A stretch of DNA of 6,988 nt from Chloroflexota bacterium (GTDB lineage: Bacteria; Chloroflexota; Anaerolineae; Thermoflexales; Thermoflexaceae), in NCBI GenBank assembly GCA_030550075.1, contig JAUQQB010000151.1:1-6988 (forward strand), read 5' to 3'. Made by a program: the position numbers and the translations under genes. Shown here in pieces: positions 1 to 5,900 of this stretch. Position 1 is the stretch's first letter, and every line of letters begins with the position of its first letter. The notes beneath the pieces were generated by a model. The model made no database searches and was not told the DNA's origin. It saw only the letters and a list, made by a program, of their open reading frames with translations.

Positions 1-304
1 CATAGGCCAGATAGGGGACGACCGCGGTGATGCGGCCCGCGTTCGCCCGCTTGATCGTGTCCAGCAGGATGAAGAGCTCCATCAGGTTATAGTTCACCGG
101 CGAGGCCGTGCTCTGGATCACAAAAACGTCCTGCCCGCGGACGCTGGCGAGCAGGCGGACGAAGATGTTTTCGTTCGGGAAGACGATGATCTCGCGGGGG
201 AGCAATGGGACCCCCAGACATTCCGCGATCTCCTCGGCCAGTTGCGGATGGCCGGACCCTGCCACCAGAATCAGATCCCCGTAACGCCATGACGGCCCGG
301 GCAT
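1..304 (-). CDS. prs: Ribose-phosphate pyrophosphokinase (PRPP synthase), N-terminal part, cut by the window edge
   Basis: This gene encodes the start of an enzyme that moves pyrophosphate from ATP to ribose 5-phosphate to make PRPP, the precursor of nucleotides, histidine and tryptophan, in the cytoplasm. The 101 visible residues show the family pattern in order: an AGSGHPQLAEEIA helix start (residues 15-27), FPNENIFVRL (42-51), SVRGQDVFVIQS (54-65), PVNYNLMEL (69-77) and RITAVVPYLAY (91-101), just before the usual ARQDRK loop. The start is firm: ATG at 304 is the only ordinary start codon after an in-frame stop at 344-346, and GGGGAGGT (314-321) lies 9 nt upstream. The usual F-S-D-G-E-I segment reads F-P-N-E-N-I here, which changes residues known to line the ATP site, so a divergent paralog is possible. 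The C-terminal two thirds lie outside the window. Confidence 0.9.
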   Translation of the reverse strand, partial: MPGPSWRYGDLILVAGSGHPQLAEEIAECLGVPLLPREIIVFPNENIFVRLLASVRGQDVFVIQSTASPVNYNLMELFILLDTIKRANAGRITAVVPYLAY

Positions 305-313
305 TCGCGAGTG

Positions 314-351
314 ACCTCCCCATCGGATTGGATGCCAGCCTATTCATCATA
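314..351 (-). promoter_or_regulatory. Likely -10 element and ribosome binding site of the PRPP synthase gene
   Basis: On the minus strand TATGAT (351-346) is a five-of-six match to the -10 consensus, placed so that a transcript would begin near 339. GGGGAGGT (321-314) then sits 9 nt before the ATG at 304. A -35 element is poor: TTTTGG (374-369) has the right 17-bp spacing but few consensus bases. The ribosome site is convincing; the promoter is only a guess. Confidence 0.45.
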
Positions 352-590
352 GCCGGAATCGCGGAGATCCAAAAGAACCCATACTGAGGGAGGGTTGGGC
401 GGCGACCTTCAAACGCCACCGCTCAACCTCACCGCTTCATCCCCTTTCCTTCTCCCGAAGCCGTGCGGAAGAGGGAAAAGGGTTAAGGAGTGCGGCGAAG
501 GCTGAACTATTGCGCCCAAAGCCCAGTAACCAGGAAGCCCCATGAATACAGGTTCCCCGAAGGATACACGCAGCGGATTGGAGGGAGGCG
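352..590. other. Intergenic region between divergent prs and vapBC
   Basis: No gene is supported here. The frame that stays open from 490 into vapC lacks a plausible start and has composition unlike a protein until the VapC start at 889. The only clear structure is the imperfect hairpin at 442-482. The rest contains no tRNA-like cloverleaf, no recognisable riboswitch and no obvious transposon end. Confidence 0.6.
442..482. repeat. Imperfect palindrome or hairpin, possibly a dispersed intergenic element
   Basis: The left arm 442-457 (CCCTTTCCTTCTCCCG) pairs with the right arm 466-482. There are about 15 base pairs, one bulged A (476), one C/A mismatch (454/469), one G-T wobble and an 8-nt loop (458-465). 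The arms are split into a pyrimidine-rich and a purine-rich strand. It lies between two divergent genes, so no transcript of a neighbouring gene would need to terminate here, which makes a plain terminator unlikely. A small non-autonomous repeat or REP-like element would fit, but copy number cannot be judged from one window. Confidence 0.5.
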
Positions 591-620
591 TTGGACACTC
601 GCTTTACAAGTTGTTATAAT
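591..620 (+). promoter_or_regulatory. Sigma-70-type promoter of vapBC
   Basis: TTGGAC (591-596) and a perfect TATAAT (615-620) are separated by 18 bp. Transcription would start near 627, giving a leader of about 38 nt that ends in the GGAGGA ribosome site (655-660), 4 nt before the vapB ATG. This is the best promoter in the window and would drive both vapB and vapC. Confidence 0.7.
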
Positions 621-643
621 ACCAAGCGAATGTTATTCTGGTA
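612..643 (+). promoter_or_regulatory. Candidate VapB operator overlapping the -10 and start site
   Basis: Two signals overlap the promoter. TGTTAT occurs twice, at 612-617 and 631-636, 19 bp apart. TACCA (620-624) forms an inverted repeat with TGGTA (639-643), whose centres are also 19 bp apart, about two helical turns. AbrB-fold antitoxins of this family normally bind repeats in their own promoter, alone or with the toxin, to repress the operon. The arms are short, so this is a suggestion from position and spacing. Confidence 0.35.
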
Positions 644-664
644 AAGCAAAATCTGGAGGATCGG

Positions 665-907
665 ATGTCGGTCGTGAAGGTAAGCCGCAAGTATCAGATT
701 GTGATTCCCAGGAAAATCCGGGAGGCATTGGGCCTGCAACCTGGGGATCGGCTGCTCTTGCGTCTGGAGAACGATCGGGTCGTGATGCGCCTCCGACCCC
801 GATCGCTGGCTCGACATCTTCGAGGGCTCCACAAGGAGGTCTGGCAGGATGTGGACGCACTCTCGTATGTAGAGCAGGAGAGGGCTTCATGGGAGTCAGA
901 GGCTTAA
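665..907 (+). CDS. vapB: VapB-type antitoxin with AbrB/SpoVT-like DNA-binding domain
   Basis: This 80-residue protein is the antitoxin of a type II toxin-antitoxin pair. Residues 5-47 form a swapped-hairpin AbrB domain: VSRKYQIVIPRKIREALGL followed by QPGDRLLLRLEND is the standard pattern of strand, IP turn, helix and GD turn. The acidic and aromatic tail (about 48-80, with HKEVWQDVDALSYVEQE) is the kind of segment that wraps the partner toxin and blocks its active site. The start has GGAGGA 4 nt upstream and a clear promoter at 591-620. The stop codon lies inside the first codons of the toxin gene, a 19-nt overlap that suggests translational coupling. It probably also represses its own promoter. 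Confidence in the family is high; its exact partner is inferred from the overlap. Confidence 0.88.
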   Translation: MSVVKVSRKYQIVIPRKIREALGLQPGDRLLLRLENDRVVMRLRPRSLARHLRGLHKEVWQDVDALSYVEQERASWESEA

Positions 908-1344
908 AGGCGTTTCTCAGTCGACATCGGCGGGTTGGAGCGGATACGATGGTTTTTATTTATCACCTGCAGGATCACCCCCGCTATAGCCCTCTTACCC
1001 AGTTGCTCCTGGAGGCCTGGGAGATGGGCCGGAACGCCGGTGTAATCTCTCTCATTACCCTTCTGGAAGTCCTGGTGAAACCCAAGCGGGAAGGGAATAT
1101 GGAGGCAGCCCGGGATTACCTGGAACTGCTCACCACCTATCCCAATCTGATGATCGTGGAGGTTGATCTGCAGGTGGCCGAGCTGGCTTCCGATCTGAGG
1201 GCCAGATATGGTGTCCGAACGCCGGATGCTCTCCAGGTGGCCGCGGCGCTCCGAGCCGGCGCGACGGGCTTCATCACGAACGATCGACGGTTGAAGCGAG
1301 TGGCTGAGCTAGAGGTCGTGTTGCTGGACGAGCTTCTGCCATAG
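889..1344 (+). CDS. vapC: VapC-type PIN-domain ribonuclease toxin
   Basis: This 151-residue protein is the toxin of the pair, a magnesium-dependent endoribonuclease that typically cuts tRNA or rRNA when free of antitoxin. The PIN acidic residues are present in order: D19 in ADTMVFIY, E60 in SLITLLEVLV, D113 in TPDALQVAAAL and D132 in GFITNDRRL. The usual D-T-N start of the fold is D-T-M here, so one semi-conserved position differs, but the four carboxylates are intact and the toxin is probably active. The ATG at 889 is preceded by AGGAGAGGG (876-884), and codons before it in the same frame do not resemble a PIN protein. It overlaps vapB by 19 nt and must share its promoter. The RNA target cannot be read from the sequence. 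Confidence 0.87.
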   Translation: MGVRGLKAFLSRHRRVGADTMVFIYHLQDHPRYSPLTQLLLEAWEMGRNAGVISLITLLEVLVKPKREGNMEAARDYLELLTTYPNLMIVEVDLQVAELASDLRARYGVRTPDALQVAAALRAGATGFITNDRRLKRVAELEVVLLDELLP

Positions 1345-1347
1345 CTG

Positions 1348-1362
1348 CCCCCGAGGAGGGGG
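1348..1362. terminator. Possible shared hairpin between convergent vapC and cytochrome genes
   Basis: CCCCC (1348-1352), loop GAGGA and GGGGG (1358-1362) form a short GC stem 4 nt after the vapC stop and about 25 nt beyond the stop of the convergent cytochrome gene. There is no T run on either side, so it may slow rather than stop polymerase. Position is the main support. Confidence 0.3.
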
Positions 1363-1386
1363 GAAGAGGCCTTTGGGCATTCGGAT

Positions 1387-1761
1387 TTATGGCTGTCGCG
1401 CATCCACGGCTTTCAAATAAGCGAGGATCGCCTCGATCTCGCTGTCGGAGAGGTGGAAGTTCGGCATCGCCGTGCCGGGTTTGATGGCCTGGGGATTTCG
1501 AAGCCAGAGGCGCAACACCACGTGGGCCGGATCATCCACCCGCCGGGTGATCCCGTTCAGATCCGGGGCCAGGATCCCGCCCCGGTCTCCGATCCGATGG
1601 CAACGCCGGCATCCGTACCGCTCCACCAGCATGGCCCCGGTTTCCGGCGAAGGATCCACCCGCTTCAAGAGGTTGAGCACCGGCCGCGGGGGATCCAGCA
1701 ACAACCAGGCTCCCAGCGCCAGGCCGATGAGGATCGTCAGCACCATCCACCACCTTCGCAT
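1387..1761 (-). CDS. Small membrane-anchored monohaem cytochrome c
   Basis: This 124-residue protein carries electrons on the outer side of the cytoplasmic membrane. It starts with two arginines and one hydrophobic helix (about residues 5-22) that lacks an obvious cleavage site, so it probably stays as an anchor. A class I cytochrome c domain follows: C51-R-R-C54-H55 binds haem, LAPDLNGI (64-71) is the usual segment after it, and M99 in GTAMPNF is the expected sixth iron ligand. The final helix SDSEIEAILAYLKAVD is typical. The start at 1761 has AGAGGT (1768-1773) 6 nt upstream; longer in-frame starts back to 1998 give non-protein-like sequence. It stands alone, convergent with vapC and divergent from the His-tailed membrane protein gene. 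It could feed or drain the nearby molybdoenzyme or a terminal oxidase; the partner is unknown. Confidence 0.88.
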   Translation of the reverse strand: MRRWWMVLTILIGLALGAWLLLDPPRPVLNLLKRVDPSPETGAMLVERYGCRRCHRIGDRGGILAPDLNGITRRVDDPAHVVLRLWLRNPQAIKPGTAMPNFHLSDSEIEAILAYLKAVDARQP

Positions 1762-1782
1762 AGGGCGACCTCTATAGATGGA

Positions 1783-1836
1783 TTTCAGTTGGCCGGCATC
1801 GATCTGGCGGTTATGACAGCTTCCACCGAACTGAAA
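1783..1836 (-). promoter_or_regulatory. Inverted repeat in the leader of the cytochrome c gene
   Basis: TTTCAGTT (1783-1790) and AACTGAAA (1829-1836) are perfect 8-bp complements, extendable by two GG/CC pairs if one bulged base is allowed. The enclosed 38 nt could fold further. In the cytochrome transcript the structure would end 21 nt before the start codon, leaving the ribosome site just outside. It could be an RNA structure affecting stability or translation, or a split protein-binding site. Confidence 0.4.
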
Positions 1837-1990
1837 GTCGGATGAAGTCCTCAGCGAAAGAACCCCATGCTTCCACAAGCCTCCGTTCCAGGACTCGGCG
1901 GCCTGCCCGGCTCCCCCTGTGGAGCGGGATGTGGAAAAGCCAGGCCCCACATTTTTCAGACATGCTCCGATCCTAAGGGAAGCAACAAGC

Positions 1991-2019
1991 TTGCCCAAGG
2001 CTCGAAATTATGATAAAGT
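1991..2019 (+). promoter_or_regulatory. Probable promoter of the His-tailed membrane protein gene
   Basis: TTGCCC (1991-1996) and TAAAGT (2014-2019) are separated by 17 bp and sit in the most AT-rich part of the region. The -10 is only a four-of-six match. The TGATAAAGTTTATCA palindrome covers this -10, which is where a repressor would act. The gene's own ribosome site is AAGGGAGGG (2065-2073). Confidence 0.35.
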
Positions 2020-2025
2020 TTATCA
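2011..2025. promoter_or_regulatory. Fur-family-like 7-1-7 operator palindrome
   Basis: TGATAAAGTTTATCA is a perfect inverted repeat with 7-bp arms around one central G. It differs from the classic Fur box TGATAAT-N-ATTATCA only at the innermost base of each arm, and shares its 7-1-7 layout with Zur and PerR sites. It lies 53 bp before the start of a gene whose product has a metal-binding tail and overlaps the likely -10. Binding by a Fur-family repressor sensing iron, zinc or another metal is inferred; no such regulator is in the window. Confidence 0.5.
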
Positions 2026-2039
2026 GCATAAGCATGCTG
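2024..2039. repeat. Second inverted repeat next to the Fur-like box
   Basis: CAGCAT (2024-2029) and ATGCTG (2034-2039) form a perfect 6-bp inverted repeat with a 4-nt centre and share two bases with the end of the Fur-like palindrome. It would fall near the transcription start. It could be a second operator half or a small hairpin at the 5' end of the mRNA. Confidence 0.35.
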
Positions 2040-2077
2040 CTCAACGGGCTTGCGCTTGCATTAGAAGGGAGGGATCT

Positions 2078-2866
2078 ATGATTCAAAAACGAACGACATG
2101 GCCTGCGCTGTTCATCGGTGCTGCGGGAATCATTCACATTGTCATTACGCCCCAACACTGGGCCCACGCCCCGGCCCATGGCTTGCTCTTCCTGGTGGTC
2201 GGCATCGCCGAAATCCTGTGGAGCATTGCGGCCTGGCGTCGCCCTTCGCCCAGCGTATACCGGATGGGAATGCTTCTGGCCGGCTGGCTGATCATTCTAT
2301 GGGCCATTACGCGGGTGCTTCCCGCTCCCTTCGGTCACGGGCCGGAGCCCATCGAGCCGTTCGGCATTGTATGCAAGCTGGCCGAAGGGTTGGGAGTGGT
2401 TGTCATTGGATTGTTGATCTTTGGAGAGGCAGTCTCCCGGGCGGGACCGTTAGTGGCCTGGCGGGGCCTCGCGCTGCTGGCGGCGGGCGCGCTCGTGGCC
2501 GGGTTCGCGACCTACGGGGCGGCGCGCGCCGCGGAGCCGATGCTCCCATGGCTGGGAGTGTCCGCGGAAGCGCATTCGCACGACCACGGCGCGGTCTCCG
2601 AACCAGCCCATGAACACGAGCATGAGATGGCGGCAACGCCGGCCCACGAGCATCCTCACGAAGCGACGCCCTCGCCCGTTCATGAGCATCCGCACGAAAT
2701 GACGCCTACCCACGAGCATCCTCACGAAGCAACCCCTTCGCCCGCCCACGAGCATCCGCACGAAATGACGCCCACGCCCACCCACGAGCATTCCCACGAA
2801 GGGACGCCCGCTCACGAACATTCTCATGAAGCGACCGCAACGCCGTCCCAGGGATCCGATTACTAA
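2078..2866 (+). CDS. Five-helix membrane protein with a long His-rich, probably metal-binding, C-terminal tail
   Basis: I do not recognise a named family. The 262-residue protein has about five hydrophobic helices (roughly 9-25, 33-53, 63-80, 96-116 and 126-148) and then a polar tail. The first helix region carries H20 and ends in a TPQHWAHAPAH loop, so further histidines lie at the membrane face. The tail (about 165-251) starts with AHSHDH and continues with seven HEHxHE units at 178, 190, 202, 212, 224, 236 and 246, joined by Thr/Pro/Ser/Ala linkers. It holds 24 histidines, each trio flanked by glutamates. Such tails bind zinc, nickel, cobalt or copper in known metal transporters and chaperones, so metal storage, sensing or transport is the likely role. 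The start at 2078 is set by AAGGGAGGG just upstream. A Fur-like palindrome overlaps the promoter, which supports metal control. The tail's side of the membrane is uncertain. Confidence 0.8.
   Translation: MIQKRTTWPALFIGAAGIIHIVITPQHWAHAPAHGLLFLVVGIAEILWSIAAWRRPSPSVYRMGMLLAGWLIILWAITRVLPAPFGHGPEPIEPFGIVCKLAEGLGVVVIGLLIFGEAVSRAGPLVAWRGLALLAAGALVAGFATYGAARAAEPMLPWLGVSAEAHSHDHGAVSEPAHEHEHEMAATPAHEHPHEATPSPVHEHPHEMTPTHEHPHEATPSPAHEHPHEMTPTPTHEHSHEGTPAHEHSHEATATPSQGSDY
2609..2830 (+). repeat. In-gene degenerate tandem repeat encoding seven HEHxHE units
   Basis: Unit starts are spaced 12, 12, 10, 12, 12 and 10 residues apart, and linkers alternate between Met-type (EMTP) and Ala-type (EATP). At DNA level a two-unit block is duplicated: 2648-2713 (66 bp) and 2714-2785 (72 bp) match except for about six substitutions and a 6-bp insertion. 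Several of the differences keep the amino acid. This points to growth by duplication followed by selection on the protein. Confidence 0.85.
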
Positions 2867-2900
2867 CGGGTCGGGCCGGGAGATGGCGCGCATCAACAAG

Positions 2901-2935
2901 CCGGAGGGCGGATTCATTCGCGATCCGCCCTCCGG
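2901..2935. terminator. Strong hairpin, likely bidirectional terminator between convergent genes
   Basis: CCGGAGGGCGGAT (2901-2913) and ATCCGCCCTCCGG (2923-2935) are perfect 13-bp complements around a 9-nt loop. The hairpin is 34 nt after the stop of the His-tailed membrane protein gene and 35 nt beyond the stop of the convergent molybdoenzyme gene, which is where a shared terminator belongs. The plus side is followed by TTCTAT and the minus side by CTTGTTG, so the T run is weak in both directions. Confidence 0.75.
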
Positions 2936-2970
2936 TTCTATCCGGCCTCATTGCGTGAGGAAGCCAACGC

Positions 2971-5900
2971 TCAAACCTTCTCCACCTTCACCCGGCTGTC
3001 ATAGAAGACCGCCGAGCCGCCCACCGGATCCACCAGACACGTGTTCTTCAGGTAAGGATCCACCCGCATGGCGGCGTTGGCATGGATCCCTGTGGCCCGG
3101 CGCGGATCGCCTCGCACCACCACGCCATCGATGGTGATGTCCGAGGCGCCATACGCCCAGTGGCCGTGCCCCAGGCTGAAGGCGATCACGCCAGGCCGGA
3201 TCCCCTGGATTACCTTCACCTTCCCTACCATGGGCCGCTTCTGGCCGTTCCCCAGATCCCAGACACCCTCCGGATTGGTGGGCGATGTGATCCGGACTCG
3301 ATCGCCATCTTTCAGGCCCAGGCGGGCGGCATCCTGCGCGTTCATCAGCACGTAGTTCTCCGGCGCCAGGGCCAGCAGCCAGTAGTTGCTGATGGTCCGG
3401 CTCTTGGTGTGGAAGATCTCGCGATACGTGATCAGGTGGAACTCATAGCCCTCCTTTTCATCCTCCAGCCGGTTGCCCAGGACATCGGCGGGCGCCGGGA
3501 TATATGTGGCGTAGCCAATCAGCGGCTTGCCGGTCATCGCGCTCTTGGTGGTCGCTGTCTTCTCCTGGTAGAGATTGATCAACTGTCCATACTTGTTCTT
3601 CACCTGAGCGCCCTCATACGCCTTCTCGAAATCCTGGAAGCGGCCGCCCCGGTTAAGCACGTAGACCACCTTTCGCCACAGATCCTCGCCCACAGTTGCC
3701 TTCCACCGTTCCGGATCGAAGACGCTCTTCGGGAGATGCTTGCGGGCCTCCAGGAAGATCCGCACCTCCTCATCGTCCGCATCCGGCACCGCGTCGGAGC
3801 CGTCCTCCTTCTCCCCAAAGGCCAGGTTGGCCACCATCCGCAGGTAGAGGTGGTCCGGATGCGTCAGCGGGATCCCCTCCCCCAGGCCGTTGGGCCCGAA
3901 GTTGGGCAACCCGAGGGCTTCCGCCAGGCCCAGGAGCATGGCCTCCAGGGAAAGCGGCATCTCCTGCCCGTAAACCTTCACGGTCTCTGTGAAAGGCGGG
4001 ATCGCCGGCTGGCGCACGGGCTGGACCTTCCAGGCCACCGATGGATGGGAGCCGGCGAACTCCCACCGCTCCAGATAGGTGAGGTCCGGGAAGATGTAGT
4101 CCGCATACATCGAGGTCTCGCCGACCACGATGTCGCAGGCCACAATCAGCGGGATCTTCTTTGGATCCTTCAGGATCTCAATGTTGGTGTGGCCGGCGGG
4201 CAGGGCGTAAACCGGCGAGCCCATATAGATGAAGAGGATCTTGATGGGATATGGATAGGCGTCCCCCATGGAGGGGATCAGCTCCTGGTAGATGTCCGAC
4301 GACAGCGGATACCAGTTCCGCTTCGCCGGATACTTCCCGTCATAGAGCGTGGTATCCTGCCACTTCACCTCGTGGCGGATGATGCTGATCCCGAATGGGC
4401 TGAGCTTGCCCGGATTCATGGCGCCCAGGTTGAAGGGCTTCTTGGCCTTGGCGCCGGTGTAATCATAGGTGGTGGCCTTTATCATCCCGCCCTTCCAGTC
4501 ATAGTTGCCGATCAGGAGGTTCAGGGTGAACCAGGCCACCACGTTGTAGAAGCCGTTGGTATGCTGGGAGACGCCGCGGTGGACATCCGCCGCGGCCCGC
4601 TTGCCATGGCGGGTGAACTCGCGGGCCAGCTCCACGATGTCCTGCGATCGGATCCCGGCTTCGGCGGCGTATTCCTCGATGGTCATCTTCTCCGCGGATT
4701 CCTTCAGGATCTGCATGCCGCTCTTCACCCGGATGGACTTGCCATCCGGCGCCGTGAGCGTGGTGTCCACAAAGAGATCCCCGACCACCGGGTTATCCGG
4801 GTCGTTGGGATCGAAGGCCACCGGTTTCCCGTCCACCATCGTTACCAGGAGATCGTAGGCGAACTCCTTCCCCTCGGGGGTCACATAGACCGTGACCTTC
4901 TTCCCCTCCTTCTCCACCTCCTGCTTCGTGGTGAGCCCGATCTCGGAAGCGCGCAGGAAGGGACCGGGGGTGCCATCGTCGGCGATCTTCGCCAGCCAGA
5001 CCGCGTTGGTCCAGGTGGGCTCCCCGGCGGCTTTGGCGGCCGCCTTGTTGGCGTTGCGGAGGTATTTCTCATCGTAGCGCTGGTTCTCGATGATCCAGCG
5101 GATCATCCCCATGGCGATGGCGCCCTCAGTGCCCGGCTTGTTCGGGATCCACTTCCAGGCCCTGGCTGCCGTCTTCGAGAACCGTGGATCGATCACGGCA
5201 TACTTCAACCGGCCCGAGACCAGCCCTTCCGTGATCCTGGTCACGCGCAGGGGTGGCCCGTAGTTGCCCTCGAAGGGACTTGCCCCCACGAAGATCACGA
5301 ACTCGCTGTTGCCCAGATCCGCCTGCCAGTAGAACTTGGCCCCGCCGGAGAACTTGCCGTCCACGAATTGCTCCGACATCGCCTTGCACCCGAAATACAG
5401 GGAGCCCTGGCAGACGGTGGTGTGGCCGTGGCGGTTGACCGTGCCCAGTCCGTCGCCGAAGAAGCGGTGGATGAAATCCGAACGCCCGCCTTTGAGCCGG
5501 CCCCAGATGATCGCGATCTGATTGTTCTTCGGCCCAAGGTCCGGGTGATCGGGATCGATCAGGGTGTTCAGGTGATCTGCGAACTTCTGCTTGAACTCCT
5601 CCACCAGCGCTTTCTTCTTCTCCGGATCCTTCTCGCCCCAGATCTTCTTAACAAAATCGCCCATTTCCTTCATCACCTTGGGATCCCGGAGCGCCCAGAG
5701 ATCCTTAAGGCCGGGCACCGGGCCTTCGCCGAAGAGATCGCCCCCTTCCACGATCTCGCGGATCGCCTGCTCAAAGGGGATTGTGATCCACTGGTTCTCC
5801 CCCCGCCGGGTGCCGGGCTTGCGCTTGAGGACCACCCGGATGCGGTAGGGGTCATATGCCGTCTGTATGCCGGCCTGACCTTTGGGACAGATCCCACCGT

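Larger units (their letters stand above)
1762..2077. other. Divergent regulatory region between cytochrome c and His-tailed membrane protein
   Basis: These 316 bases have no supported gene. They hold, from left to right, the cytochrome ribosome site (1768-1773), an 8-bp inverted repeat in the cytochrome leader (1783-1836), a GC-rich stretch without clear signals (about 1840-1980) and a sharply more AT-rich segment (about 1990-2035). That last segment carries the probable promoter and palindromes for the plus-strand gene. No convincing -10/-35 pair was found for the cytochrome. Confidence 0.6.

Noticed and set aside
490..888. Long in-frame N-terminal extension upstream of VapC
   Set aside because: It runs through the vapB promoter and vapB itself in another frame and has no protein-like pattern. 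The PIN fold and the ribosome site both place the start at 889.
1929..1956. ATGTGG/CCACAT hairpin followed by five T residues
   Set aside because: It looks like a small terminator on the plus strand, but the stem is only 6 bp with a 12-nt loop and no gene ends upstream of it.
1762..1998. N-terminal extension of the cytochrome c gene
   Set aside because: The upstream residues look random, while 1761 has a good ribosome site and begins a normal anchor helix.
1919..2077. N-terminal extension of the His-tailed membrane protein gene
   Set aside because: It would translate the promoter and palindromes. The ATG at 2078 has AAGGGAGGG upstream and opens directly into the first membrane helix.
2098..2613. 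A 171-codon plus-strand frame inside the membrane protein gene
   Set aside because: It is a shadow of the real gene in another frame, rich in Arg, Gly and Ala, without a ribosome site or domain.
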